A stretch of DNA of 21,962 nt, from positions 1 to 21,962 of the forward strand of contig PBAA01000041.1 of the NCBI GenBank assembly GCA_002715785.1, written 5' to 3'. The notes beneath the pieces are model-generated. The model had not been told where the DNA came from and did no database searches. It saw only the letters and a program-made list of their open reading frames with translations. A program made the position numbers and the translations under genes. Shown one piece after another: positions 8,676 to 15,812 of this stretch; within the stretch, counting starts at the first letter, position 1, and every line of letters begins with the position of its first letter. The stretch is from Gammaproteobacteria bacterium. GTDB taxonomy: Bacteria > Pseudomonadota > Gammaproteobacteria > Pseudomonadales > Azotimanducaceae.

Positions 8676-9761
8676 TTACCCCTGCAGTCCCGCAATGACG
8701 GCGTCAGCCATCTCGTCCGTCCCTACCACTGTTAATTCCGCGTTTTTTTCCGGCGGCATGATGTCGGGCGTGCGAAAACGACTTAAGACATCGGCTACCG
8801 ACTGTTCCAATCGGTCTGCGATCCCTGGTTCGGACAAGCTATACCGAAACATCATCGCACCCGAAAGAACAGTCGCAAGCGGATTGGCAACGTTCTGTCC
8901 CGCGATATCAGGCGCACTGCCGTGGACCGGCTCGAAAAGTCCCTGAGCGCTGGCGTTGAGAGAAGCCGAAGGCAACATTCCTAGCGAACCCGTCAGCATT
9001 GCGGCGACATCTGAAAGAATGTCACCAAACATATTTCCAGTAACCATCACATCGAACTGATTCGGATGCCGAACAAGCTGCATCCCGGCGTTATCAACAT
9101 ACATATGGGAAAGTTCCACGTCGGGATAATCCGCGTGAACCTCAGTGACAACCTCGCGCCAAAGTTGCGTGACCTCGAGCACATTCGCCTTATCCACTGA
9201 ACAAAGACGTCCAGCTCGTTGACGCGCAAGATCAAAAGCCGTTCGCGCAATGCGCGCGATCTGATGCTCGTCGTACTCAAACGTGTTGTAGCCACGCCGG
9301 CCTTCGCTCGCGTGCTCGATACCACGCGGTACGCCGAAATAAATACCCCCGGTCAACTCACGCACAATCAAGATATCGAGGTCAGTCACCAATTCAGTTT
9401 TCAGGGACGAAGCGCTTGCAAGAGAGGGGAATGCCACCGCTGGACGAAGATTTGCGTATAGGTCCAAAGCGGCACGAATTTGTAGCAAACCTCGCTCTGG
9501 TCGATCGTCCATTGGCAAGTGATCCCATTTTGGGCCTCCAACCGATCCGAGAAGAATCGCGTCCGATTGACGAGCGTCATCAAGAGTTTCTTTCGGCAAA
9601 GGCCTGCCGTAATGATCGATCGCAATACCACCAATGTCCGCTGTGGAAAGATCCAGTTCCGCATGTCCCTCTGCGGCTGCTTCCAAAACGCGTACCACGT
9701 GCGGCATCACCTCCGCACCAATGCCGTCGCCAGGAAGTAACAGAACATTGTGTCTAGTCAT
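8676..9761 (-). CDS. leuB: 3-Isopropylmalate dehydrogenase LeuB
   Basis: Oxidative decarboxylation of 3-isopropylmalate to 2-oxoisocaproate with NAD+, the third leucine step. The 361-residue product shows LLLPGDGIGAEVMPHVV, the substrate-binding RELTGGIYFG, the VDKANVLEVTQLWR helix and the metal-binding NMFGDILSDVAAML segment. The C-terminal EPVHGSAPDIAG NAD-binding loop is intact. The ATG start overlaps the leuD stop by eight bases, so leuD and leuB are likely translationally coupled. No leuA is in the window; it is often unlinked in these organisms. Confidence 0.96.
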   Translation of the reverse strand: MTRHNVLLLPGDGIGAEVMPHVVRVLEAAAEGHAELDLSTADIGGIAIDHYGRPLPKETLDDARQSDAILLGSVGGPKWDHLPMDDRPERGLLQIRAALDLYANLRPAVAFPSLASASSLKTELVTDLDILIVRELTGGIYFGVPRGIEHASEGRRGYNTFEYDEHQIARIARTAFDLARQRAGRLCSVDKANVLEVTQLWREVVTEVHADYPDVELSHMYVDNAGMQLVRHPNQFDVMVTGNMFGDILSDVAAMLTGSLGMLPSASLNASAQGLFEPVHGSAPDIAGQNVANPLATVLSGAMMFRYSLSEPGIADRLEQSVADVLSRFRTPDIMPPEKNAELTVVGTDEMADAVIAGLQG

Positions 9762-10398
9762 GATCGAAAATCCACGGCATGGCCTGACGATGTCGAACTT
9801 CGAACTCGCGGATCTGGTCTGAATGCATGAACGTCATGCCAATGTCGTCAAGACCGAGTAATAGAGGTTCTTTCCGTCCCGGTTCTATCTCAAAAAAAAT
9901 GTCGTCCATGGCTTCAATCGAGAGGCTCTGTGTTTCAAGATTGACCTCGACCTCTAATGCGAGTTGGTCCTTGGCTATCCCAAATAAATTTTCTATTATT
10001 TCTTCTTTAATAACAATAGGTAACAATCCATTTTTAAAACAATTATTGTAAAAAATATCAGCAAAACTAGGCGCTATAACGCAACGGATGCCGAACTCAA
10101 GTAGCGCCCATACCGCGTGCTCTCTACTAGAGCCACAACCAAAATTTTGTCTTCCCAATAGGATGCTGACATCCTGGTATCGAGGATCGTTAAAAACAAA
10201 TTCCCTGTTGATCTCCCTCTCATTGGGGTTCTTGCCAATCTCTCCTTCGTCGTTAAAGCGCCAGGCATCGAACAAATTCTCGCCAAACCCCGTCCTCTTC
10301 ACCGATTTAAGAAATTGCTTGGGGATGATTTGGTCGGTGTCGACATTTGCGCGATCCAACGGGACCACGGTTCCCCGATGTAGTTTAAATGGCTTCAT
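9754..10398 (-). CDS. leuD: Isopropylmalate isomerase small subunit LeuD
   Basis: Small swivelling-domain subunit of the LeuCD isomerase, which converts 2- to 3-isopropylmalate. About 214 residues. Typical motifs are GTVVPLDRANVDTDQIIPKQFL at the N-terminus, NFGCGSSREHAVWAL in the centre and IAPSFADIFYNNCFKNGLLP. I take the ATG at 10398, which overlaps the leuC stop as TGATG; a GTG one codon upstream is possible. A patch at about 9978-10066 is strikingly AT-rich, coding for the residues after SFADIF with almost only A/T-ending codons, unlike the rest of the gene. The protein remains well conserved through it. Confidence 0.96.
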   Translation of the reverse strand: MKPFKLHRGTVVPLDRANVDTDQIIPKQFLKSVKRTGFGENLFDAWRFNDEGEIGKNPNEREINREFVFNDPRYQDVSILLGRQNFGCGSSREHAVWALLEFGIRCVIAPSFADIFYNNCFKNGLLPIVIKEEIIENLFGIAKDQLALEVEVNLETQSLSIEAMDDIFFEIEPGRKEPLLLGLDDIGMTFMHSDQIREFEVRHRQAMPWIFDHD

Positions 10399-11807
10399 CA
10401 CATAAATTCCCGAGGATCAGCAAGGTGACCCGCAATGGCACTTGCAGCCGCCGTCGCTGGGCTCACGAGGTGTGTGCGTCCTAAGTGGCCCTGTCGTCCT
10501 TCGAAATTTCGGTTCGACGTCGAGGCCGCTCTTTCTTCCGGATACAAACGATCCGCGTTCATCGCTAAACACATTGAACACCCGGGATCACGCCAATCAA
10601 AACCAGCATCCGAAAAAATTTGGTCCAGGCCCTCTTGCTCGGCTTCCGCCTTAACCAATCCTGATCCTGGGACTACGATCGCAGACTTCAAGTCTGACGA
10701 CACTTTCCTACCCCGCACGACATCCGCCGCTACCCGAAGATCTTCAATCCGAGAATTCGTACACGAACCAATAAAAACGCGGTCGAGCCGAAGTTCCGTT
10801 ATCGGCGTACCAGGTTCCAGGCCCATATACTTTAGTGCCCTGGTTGCCGTTTCCTCTTTGGCAGGATCATCAAAGATATCCGGCGCGGGAACAACGTCAT
10901 CGATATCGACAACGAGTTCGGGATTAGTTCCCCAGGATACCTGCGGATTTAGTTTGTCAGCATCCAATTCGATAGATCGATCGAATTCCGCATCAGGATC
11001 CGAGATTAACCCCCGCCAATACTGCTCTGCCTTTTCAAGAAGGTCTCCTGATGGGGCAAAAGGACGACCCTTAAGGTAACCGAGAGTCACGTCGTCAAAG
11101 GCAACTAAACCTGCGCGCGCGCCCGCTTCAATAGACATATTGCACACCGTCATACGTCCTTCCATCGATAGGGATTGGACCGCACTGCCTGTATATTCAA
11201 TCGCATGTCCAGTCGCGCCACCGGTTCCCAACATCCTAATAATCGCGAGCACGACATCTTTCGCATACACCCCCTGTTGTAGTCCGCCCTTCACTTCGAC
11301 GCGCATATTCTGAGACTTCACTTGGACCAAACACTGAGTCGCTAATACGTGCTCGACTTCCGAAGTGCCAATACCAAGTGCAAGCGCTGCGAACGCTCCA
11401 TGAGTCGAGGTATGCGAATCACCACACACGACGGTGGTTCCCGGCAAGGTGGCTCCTTGCTCTGGACCAATGACGTGAACGATGCCTTGCCGACGATCGG
11501 TAATGTCAAACTGTCGAATCCCAAAATCGTTACAGTTTCGATCTAACGTCATGACCTGTTCCCGAGCGATCGGGTCGTCGATCCCTTGGATCCCTGCCGC
11601 TCGATTCTGCGTCGGGACATTGTGGTCTGGTGTGGCAAGGTTCGCGCCCAGCCGCCAAGGCGACCTCCCCGCGGCTCTTAAACCTTCGAACGCCTGTGGG
11701 GAAGTGACTTCATGCAATAAATGTTGGTCAATGTACAAAATCGTGCCGTCGGACCTCTGTCCAACGACGTGTGCGTCCCATACTTTATCGTAGAGGGTTT
11801 TATTCAT
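10398..11807 (-). CDS. leuC: Isopropylmalate isomerase large subunit LeuC
   Basis: Large 4Fe-4S subunit of isopropylmalate isomerase, an aconitase-family enzyme. The 469-residue product has the three cluster cysteines in the expected positions: Cys349 (FIGSCTNSR) and Cys410/Cys413 (DPGCSMCLAMN). VVCGDSHTSTHGAF and the ATQCLVQ segment are also typical. The ATG start gives MNKTLYDKVWDAHVV, matching homologues. It is the first gene of the leuCDB-asd cluster and follows the largest intergenic gap inside the gene run (about 107 bases), which carries a palindrome and a possible promoter. Confidence 0.97.
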   Translation of the reverse strand: MNKTLYDKVWDAHVVGQRSDGTILYIDQHLLHEVTSPQAFEGLRAAGRSPWRLGANLATPDHNVPTQNRAAGIQGIDDPIAREQVMTLDRNCNDFGIRQFDITDRRQGIVHVIGPEQGATLPGTTVVCGDSHTSTHGAFAALALGIGTSEVEHVLATQCLVQVKSQNMRVEVKGGLQQGVYAKDVVLAIIRMLGTGGATGHAIEYTGSAVQSLSMEGRMTVCNMSIEAGARAGLVAFDDVTLGYLKGRPFAPSGDLLEKAEQYWRGLISDPDAEFDRSIELDADKLNPQVSWGTNPELVVDIDDVVPAPDIFDDPAKEETATRALKYMGLEPGTPITELRLDRVFIGSCTNSRIEDLRVAADVVRGRKVSSDLKSAIVVPGSGLVKAEAEQEGLDQIFSDAGFDWRDPGCSMCLAMNADRLYPEERAASTSNRNFEGRQGHLGRTHLVSPATAAASAIAGHLADPREFM

Positions 11808-11914
11808 GTTCCCGCTCTAAACAACAGTCGGCACTCTCATAATTCAACCAGTGGGATGAAGCATTCTACATAAGGGGAACGTGTGTCGGACGTCCGACAG
11901 TCATCGTCACACGA
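11808..11914 (-). promoter_or_regulatory. Candidate leuC promoter region
   Basis: This is the longest gap between genes, between the aroC stop and the leuC start. Reading toward leuC, a -10-like TAGAAT lies at 11863-11868, leaving a leader of about 55 bases before the ATG. The matching -35 position (11886-11891) falls inside a perfect palindrome and is a poor match to TTGACA, as in activator-dependent promoters. No attenuator-type leader peptide with leucine codons, T-box or riboswitch fold was recognised. Inferred from spacing and motif similarity only. Confidence 0.35.
11884..11899. promoter_or_regulatory. Perfect 16-bp palindrome, possible operator
   Basis: TGTCGGACGTCCGACA is a perfect inverted repeat without a spacer. 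It lies just past the aroC stop and about 77 bases upstream of leuC, over the expected -35 position of the candidate promoter. No T run follows on either strand, so it does not look like an intrinsic terminator. The T-N11-A-like symmetry fits a dimeric regulator; which one is unknown. Confidence 0.45.
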
Positions 11915-12985
11915 CTACCGCGTTACATCCGCGTTCTGCGCTCGATCTCGAAGTGCATGGTCCATTAATACGAGCGCGACCATGGCCTCTGCGATGGGTG
12001 TCGCACGGATACCGACACACGGATCGTGGCGTCCAGTCGTCACCACTTCCACCTCCTTACCTGCACGATCGATGCTCTTACCAGGCAGGGACAGGCTCGA
12101 CGTTGGTTTCAACGCTATGCTGACCACGATATCTTGTCCCGACGATATGCCGCCGAGAACTCCACCCGCATCGTTGGAAAGAAAGCCGGACTTATCCATT
12201 TCGTCTCGATGTTCACTCCCACGTTGTTGAATCACTCCGAAGCCCGCACCGAATTCAACACCCTTGACCGCATTGATACTTACAAGCGCAGCCGCCAGAT
12301 CGGCATCTAATTTGTCGAACACCGGTTCGCCCAAGCCGACAGGCACGTTGCTTGCCGTCACGTTAATCCTCGCTCCGATCGAATCGCCGTCTCGTCGAAG
12401 CTGTTCAATCAGCTCGGTAATTGGTTCAATCATCTCTGGATCCGGACAGAAAAACGGATTCTGATCGACCGCATCTAACGATTTTATTTGGGGCCTTATG
12501 GAGCCTATCTCGGCAAGGTAACCCCGCACCTCTGTGCCAAAGGTCGAGCGGAGGTACTTCTTAGCAATCCCGGCAGCAGCAACTCGCATTGCGGTTTCCC
12601 GTGCGGACGCTCGACCACCGCCACGATAGTCTCGGTGGCCGTATTTCCGGTCATATGTAAAATCTGCATGAGCGGGACGGTACTGGTCTTTTATTTGCCC
12701 GTAATCCTTTGACCGTTGATCAGTGTTTTCAATCACCATTCCGATCGGCGTGCCCGTGGTTTTTCCTTCAAAAACACCCGAGAGAATCTTTACTTGATCG
12801 TCTTCCCGGCGTTGCGACGTGTATTTCGACTGTCCCGGGCGCCTGCGATCCAAATCCCCCTGCAGATCCTCCTCACTAATTTCGAGACCTGGGGGACAGC
12901 CATCGACCACCGCACCCATCGCAATTCCGTGACTCTCGCCAAAGGTCGTAACCGTAAAAGTCTGTCCAAAAGTATTGCCTGCCAT
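11915..12985 (-). CDS. aroC: Chorismate synthase AroC
   Basis: Converts EPSP to chorismate using reduced FMN, the last shikimate step. The 356-residue product begins MAGNTFGQTFTVTTFGESHG. It has the diagnostic DLDRRRPGQS, the YGHRDYRGGGRASARET stretch that binds substrate and FMN, and the C-terminal TGRHDPCVGIRATPIAEAM. It lies nine bases after prmB, a pairing also seen in other gammaproteobacteria, and supplies chorismate to the trp genes further along the window. Intact. Confidence 0.97.
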   Translation of the reverse strand: MAGNTFGQTFTVTTFGESHGIAMGAVVDGCPPGLEISEEDLQGDLDRRRPGQSKYTSQRREDDQVKILSGVFEGKTTGTPIGMVIENTDQRSKDYGQIKDQYRPAHADFTYDRKYGHRDYRGGGRASARETAMRVAAAGIAKKYLRSTFGTEVRGYLAEIGSIRPQIKSLDAVDQNPFFCPDPEMIEPITELIEQLRRDGDSIGARINVTASNVPVGLGEPVFDKLDADLAAALVSINAVKGVEFGAGFGVIQQRGSEHRDEMDKSGFLSNDAGGVLGGISSGQDIVVSIALKPTSSLSLPGKSIDRAGKEVEVVTTGRHDPCVGIRATPIAEAMVALVLMDHALRDRAQNADVTR

Positions 12986-12994
12986 TGCTTCAGC

Positions 12995-13882
12995 TTACCG
13001 CAAGAACGTTTCTGCGTCGGCCACGAAAACGCCAAATCCTCCGTCCTCCTGTCGGGCCGCTTTCTCAAGTTCCGGCCAAAAAACATCGTAAGACGGAAAC
13101 GCATTCAAAAACTTCACCGTTGCGCTGCCAGTTTCTCCAACCAATATTCCTTCGGGCGACAGCCAGTCGCCAATCCTCATCAAGATCGATCTCCAAGTCG
13201 CAAGCCCGTCATCGCCCGCCGCCAGACCCGATCGCGGTTCATACCCATACTCGCGCGGCAGTTGATCAAATTCGGCCGTCGAAACGTACGGAGGATTGGC
13301 GATGATAATGTCGTAAGCACCAGGATTTAGTTGATCGAATAAATCCGACTGCAGAACCTCGACGTTAGCCGACAGGCCATGTCTTAAAACATTAGCTTTC
13401 GCGGAAGACAGCGCCCGCCCATCAATATCTATCAACGTGACAACGGCCCCCGGAAATGCCAATCCTGCCATCACGCCAAGACAACCCGCCCCGCAACATA
13501 GATCCAAAATGCGTTCGGGAGGCCGTCTCGTCCAAGGATGCAAACGGGTGTCGATCAGTTCGCCAATTGGCGAGCGCGGTATCATCACACCGCGTTCGAC
13601 TTCGAACCATCGATTGAAGTACCAAGCCAACCCAGTCAGGTACGCGACTGGTATCCGATCACTGATACGAATAGACAAACAATCTTCTACGCGCCGTTCG
13701 AACACCTCATCAATTGATTCAGAGACGCGTTGTTCAAGAAGGCCATGCACCAACATCCAAGCTTCCATGAAAGCGCTGTTGGACCCATGGCCATAATAGA
13801 TATCCGAAACGTTTTCCAAACGTCTGGCAACATCCTGCACTAATGCACGGGTCCCAGCCGGACTTCTATGTCGCTCACTCAC
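12995..13882 (-). CDS. prmB: Ribosomal protein L3 glutamine methyltransferase PrmB
   Basis: SAM-dependent N5-glutamine methyltransferase of the PrmB/HemK class, expected to modify a glutamine of ribosomal protein uL3. The 295-residue product has an N-terminal helical domain, the PrmB-type IPRSPIGELI segment (about residues 101-110), SAM motif I DLCCGAGCLG (127-136) and the catalytic NPPY at 196-199. The segment MIPRSPIGEL, rather than the VPRPDTE form of PrmC, favours PrmB. The start is GTG and overlaps the preceding gene's stop by eight bases. aroC follows immediately. Confidence 0.92.
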   Translation of the reverse strand: MSERHRSPAGTRALVQDVARRLENVSDIYYGHGSNSAFMEAWMLVHGLLEQRVSESIDEVFERRVEDCLSIRISDRIPVAYLTGLAWYFNRWFEVERGVMIPRSPIGELIDTRLHPWTRRPPERILDLCCGAGCLGVMAGLAFPGAVVTLIDIDGRALSSAKANVLRHGLSANVEVLQSDLFDQLNPGAYDIIIANPPYVSTAEFDQLPREYGYEPRSGLAAGDDGLATWRSILMRIGDWLSPEGILVGETGSATVKFLNAFPSYDVFWPELEKAARQEDGGFGVFVADAETFLR

Positions 13883-14780
13883 TCCGGAGACGGCTTGGAA
13901 CCACCAGTTCTATTCTTGATTGGGTTGCCTGTCGGGTCGGCACCATTGGGCCCACTCCGAACGGTACGGTCGTCACACCGCTGGCCTCGGCGATGCGCTC
14001 AGCCGCTAATTCGGCACAAACCTTGGATCGTTCAAGGAGAACGTCGACACCGAGGGATCCGTATACGTGGCACACCACGTAAATCTGTTGCCCAACAAAA
14101 CTTGTCAACGATTCCGCAAGCAAACCCAATTGTTCGAGCTGACCTTTGTCCAACACACCCCGCGCGCTCGGGACAATCCCATCAATCTCTATAAATCCTC
14201 GTTTTGTTAGCTGCTCCGCAAAGTCACGATTCCCGTCAAATTCAACGGGAGTGGTTGTTACCACCTGCTCAACGTGGACATAGATTCGTTTGTTGCCACG
14301 TTCGACGACATAAACCGCAACCAAGGATTGCTTCTCGCCCACAGTGAATGATGCCGCGAGATAATGTTGATTCCTATTTGGAGCAGCTAGTAGGCGGATA
14401 CCGAAAATATCGTTAGCCCAAATTGAAGCCCTACCACAAGCTGGGCCGCGACATTGGAAAAGAAGCTTGTCGGCGATCTGACTTACTTGCTTTTCGTAGT
14501 GCTCGAGCACCTCAAACAACTTATAACCCGAAGGGATCTGATAGGTGATTCGAACCTTCTCGCCTTCGGTGCGGATCGAATTTTCAAACCGAACTTCTTG
14601 ACCCATTTTGTCGACCGGACCCACAACAAATTCGTGGGGCTGAGACTCGTTCATGCTTTGGAACTCAACGATCCACGACCGCGGAAAACGATCGAACCCA
14701 CTCATGTCAAAAGAACCTGGTATATCCTCGTTCGCCCAAACAGATAACCCAAAAACAATGATGACCGGCGACCATTTCAA
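13875..14780 (-). CDS. DUF4892 protein with degenerate OmpA-like C-terminus
   Basis: Function unknown; probably an envelope protein. I choose the TTG at 14780, which overlaps the gpsA stop as TTGA. It gives a compact signal peptide (Lys2, then a hydrophobic stretch PVIIVFGLSVWA with cleavage likely before NEDIPGS). A TTG five codons upstream (14795) is possible. Residues of about 17-190 match the DUF4892 layout: IPGSFDMSGFDRFPRSWIV near the start, a VRITYQIPSG strand, and FQCRGPACGRASIWAN with two cysteines (110 and 115) and Trp121. From about residue 198 the C-terminus resembles an OmpA-like domain (VYGSLGVDVLLERSK, then FGVGPMVP and SRIELVVP), but the usual GHTD is CHVY. Peptidoglycan binding is therefore uncertain. 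Confidence 0.75.
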   Translation of the reverse strand: MKWSPVIIVFGLSVWANEDIPGSFDMSGFDRFPRSWIVEFQSMNESQPHEFVVGPVDKMGQEVRFENSIRTEGEKVRITYQIPSGYKLFEVLEHYEKQVSQIADKLLFQCRGPACGRASIWANDIFGIRLLAAPNRNQHYLAASFTVGEKQSLVAVYVVERGNKRIYVHVEQVVTTTPVEFDGNRDFAEQLTKRGFIEIDGIVPSARGVLDKGQLEQLGLLAESLTSFVGQQIYVVCHVYGSLGVDVLLERSKVCAELAAERIAEASGVTTVPFGVGPMVPTRQATQSRIELVVPSRLRSE

Positions 14781-15802
14781 TTTGGCGCGCTCCAAGTCGT
14801 TGGCTTAGCAAACTCCACGTCAGCTTGTTGCTCACCCGTCATCAATGCACTGACTACTTCATCTATCGAGCCTTGCTCGAACAACACATGGAATAACGCT
14901 TCAGCTAACGGCATGTATACCCCTAACTGTTCCCGTTTTTCATGCACGACTTGCAAGGTATTAACACCTTCCGCCAACTTACCCAACTCATCCATCGCTT
15001 CACTTAGCGACCGACCACCGGCGATCCGAAAACCCAACTGGTAATTCCTAGAAAGCGGTGACGTGCACGTCACCATCAGATCACCAACGCCCGCCAACCC
15101 CAGAAAAGTATAGGGATTGGCTCCCATCGCTTCCGCAAATCGACTCATCTCAGCGAGGCTTCGTGTGATCAACATCGCGACCGTGTTTTGTCCCACTTCA
15201 AGTCGTGCTGCGATTCCACAAACGATCGCATAAATATTCTTCAGCGCACCGCCCAACTCGACACCATAGATGTCCTCGCTCGAATAGACGCGGAAACTAT
15301 CGCTGGCAAATACCGTCTGAACACAATCACACAACCCGGAATCGCGGCTCGCAACGACCGTTCCCGTAAAGTGACCGCCTGCTATTTCTTCAGCGATATT
15401 TGGCCCACTAATGACTCCAATCGGACAGTCAGGTAATTCCTCTTCTAGAATCTGGCTCATCAGGCTAAGGTTCGGCGCCTCCACACCTTTCGTCCCACTG
15501 ACAACGTACGTGTCTTTGGAAACAAAAGGAGCTAACTCAACCGTCATCTCTCTAAACGAAGCACTTGGAACGGTCACGAAAATCAGATCACTTTTACTTG
15601 CGGCCAATTGAAGATCCAGCGTCGGCGTGACTTTCTCTTCAAGTGGATAACCACTTAAATACCGACGATTCTCCCCATACTTTTCAATATCGTCGAATTG
15701 TTGAGGATCGCGCATCCACAAGTACGCTGGCACCCCGTTCCCCGAAACAATATTGGCGACAGCGGTACCGAAGTTACCTGCCCCAATAATCGCTACTTGC
15801 AA
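14777..15802 (-). CDS. gpsA: Glycerol-3-phosphate dehydrogenase GpsA
   Basis: NAD(P)H-dependent reduction of dihydroxyacetone phosphate to sn-glycerol-3-phosphate, the backbone for phospholipids. The 341-residue product has the Rossmann motif IGAGNFGTAVA (about residues 5-15), SGTKGVEA, the GPNIAEEIA segment and the catalytic lysine in GGALKNIYAI. The start is TTG, supported by AGGTGG four bases upstream, which lies directly after the htpG stop. It matches the family N-terminus (MQVAIIGAGNFG). The downstream DUF4892 gene overlaps its stop. Confidence 0.95.
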   Translation of the reverse strand: MQVAIIGAGNFGTAVANIVSGNGVPAYLWMRDPQQFDDIEKYGENRRYLSGYPLEEKVTPTLDLQLAASKSDLIFVTVPSASFREMTVELAPFVSKDTYVVSGTKGVEAPNLSLMSQILEEELPDCPIGVISGPNIAEEIAGGHFTGTVVASRDSGLCDCVQTVFASDSFRVYSSEDIYGVELGGALKNIYAIVCGIAARLEVGQNTVAMLITRSLAEMSRFAEAMGANPYTFLGLAGVGDLMVTCTSPLSRNYQLGFRIAGGRSLSEAMDELGKLAEGVNTLQVVHEKREQLGVYMPLAEALFHVLFEQGSIDEVVSALMTGEQQADVEFAKPTTWSAPN

Positions 15803-15806
15803 GTTT

Positions 15807-15812
15807 CCACCT
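15807..15812 (-). promoter_or_regulatory. Ribosome binding site for gpsA TTG start
   Basis: AGGTGG on the minus strand, directly after the htpG stop codon and four bases before the TTG at 15802. It supports the unusual TTG start of gpsA and coupling to htpG translation. Confidence 0.6.

Noticed and set aside
8663..8695. Longer asd start at 8695
   Set aside because: It would overlap leuB and add residues unlike any Asd; ATG at 8662 gives the expected MEEINVAIAGATG.
10435..11079. Plus-strand open frame (214 codons) opposite leuC
   Set aside because: A shadow of leuC; serine/arginine-rich composition is typical of antisense reading, with no recognisable motif.
11884..11899. Palindrome after aroC as an intrinsic terminator
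   Set aside because: The hairpin would have only a six-base stem and no T run follows on either strand.
12716..13330. Plus-strand open frame (204 codons) across the aroC-prmB junction
   Set aside because: It spans two well-conserved minus-strand genes and its translation has no domain-like pattern.
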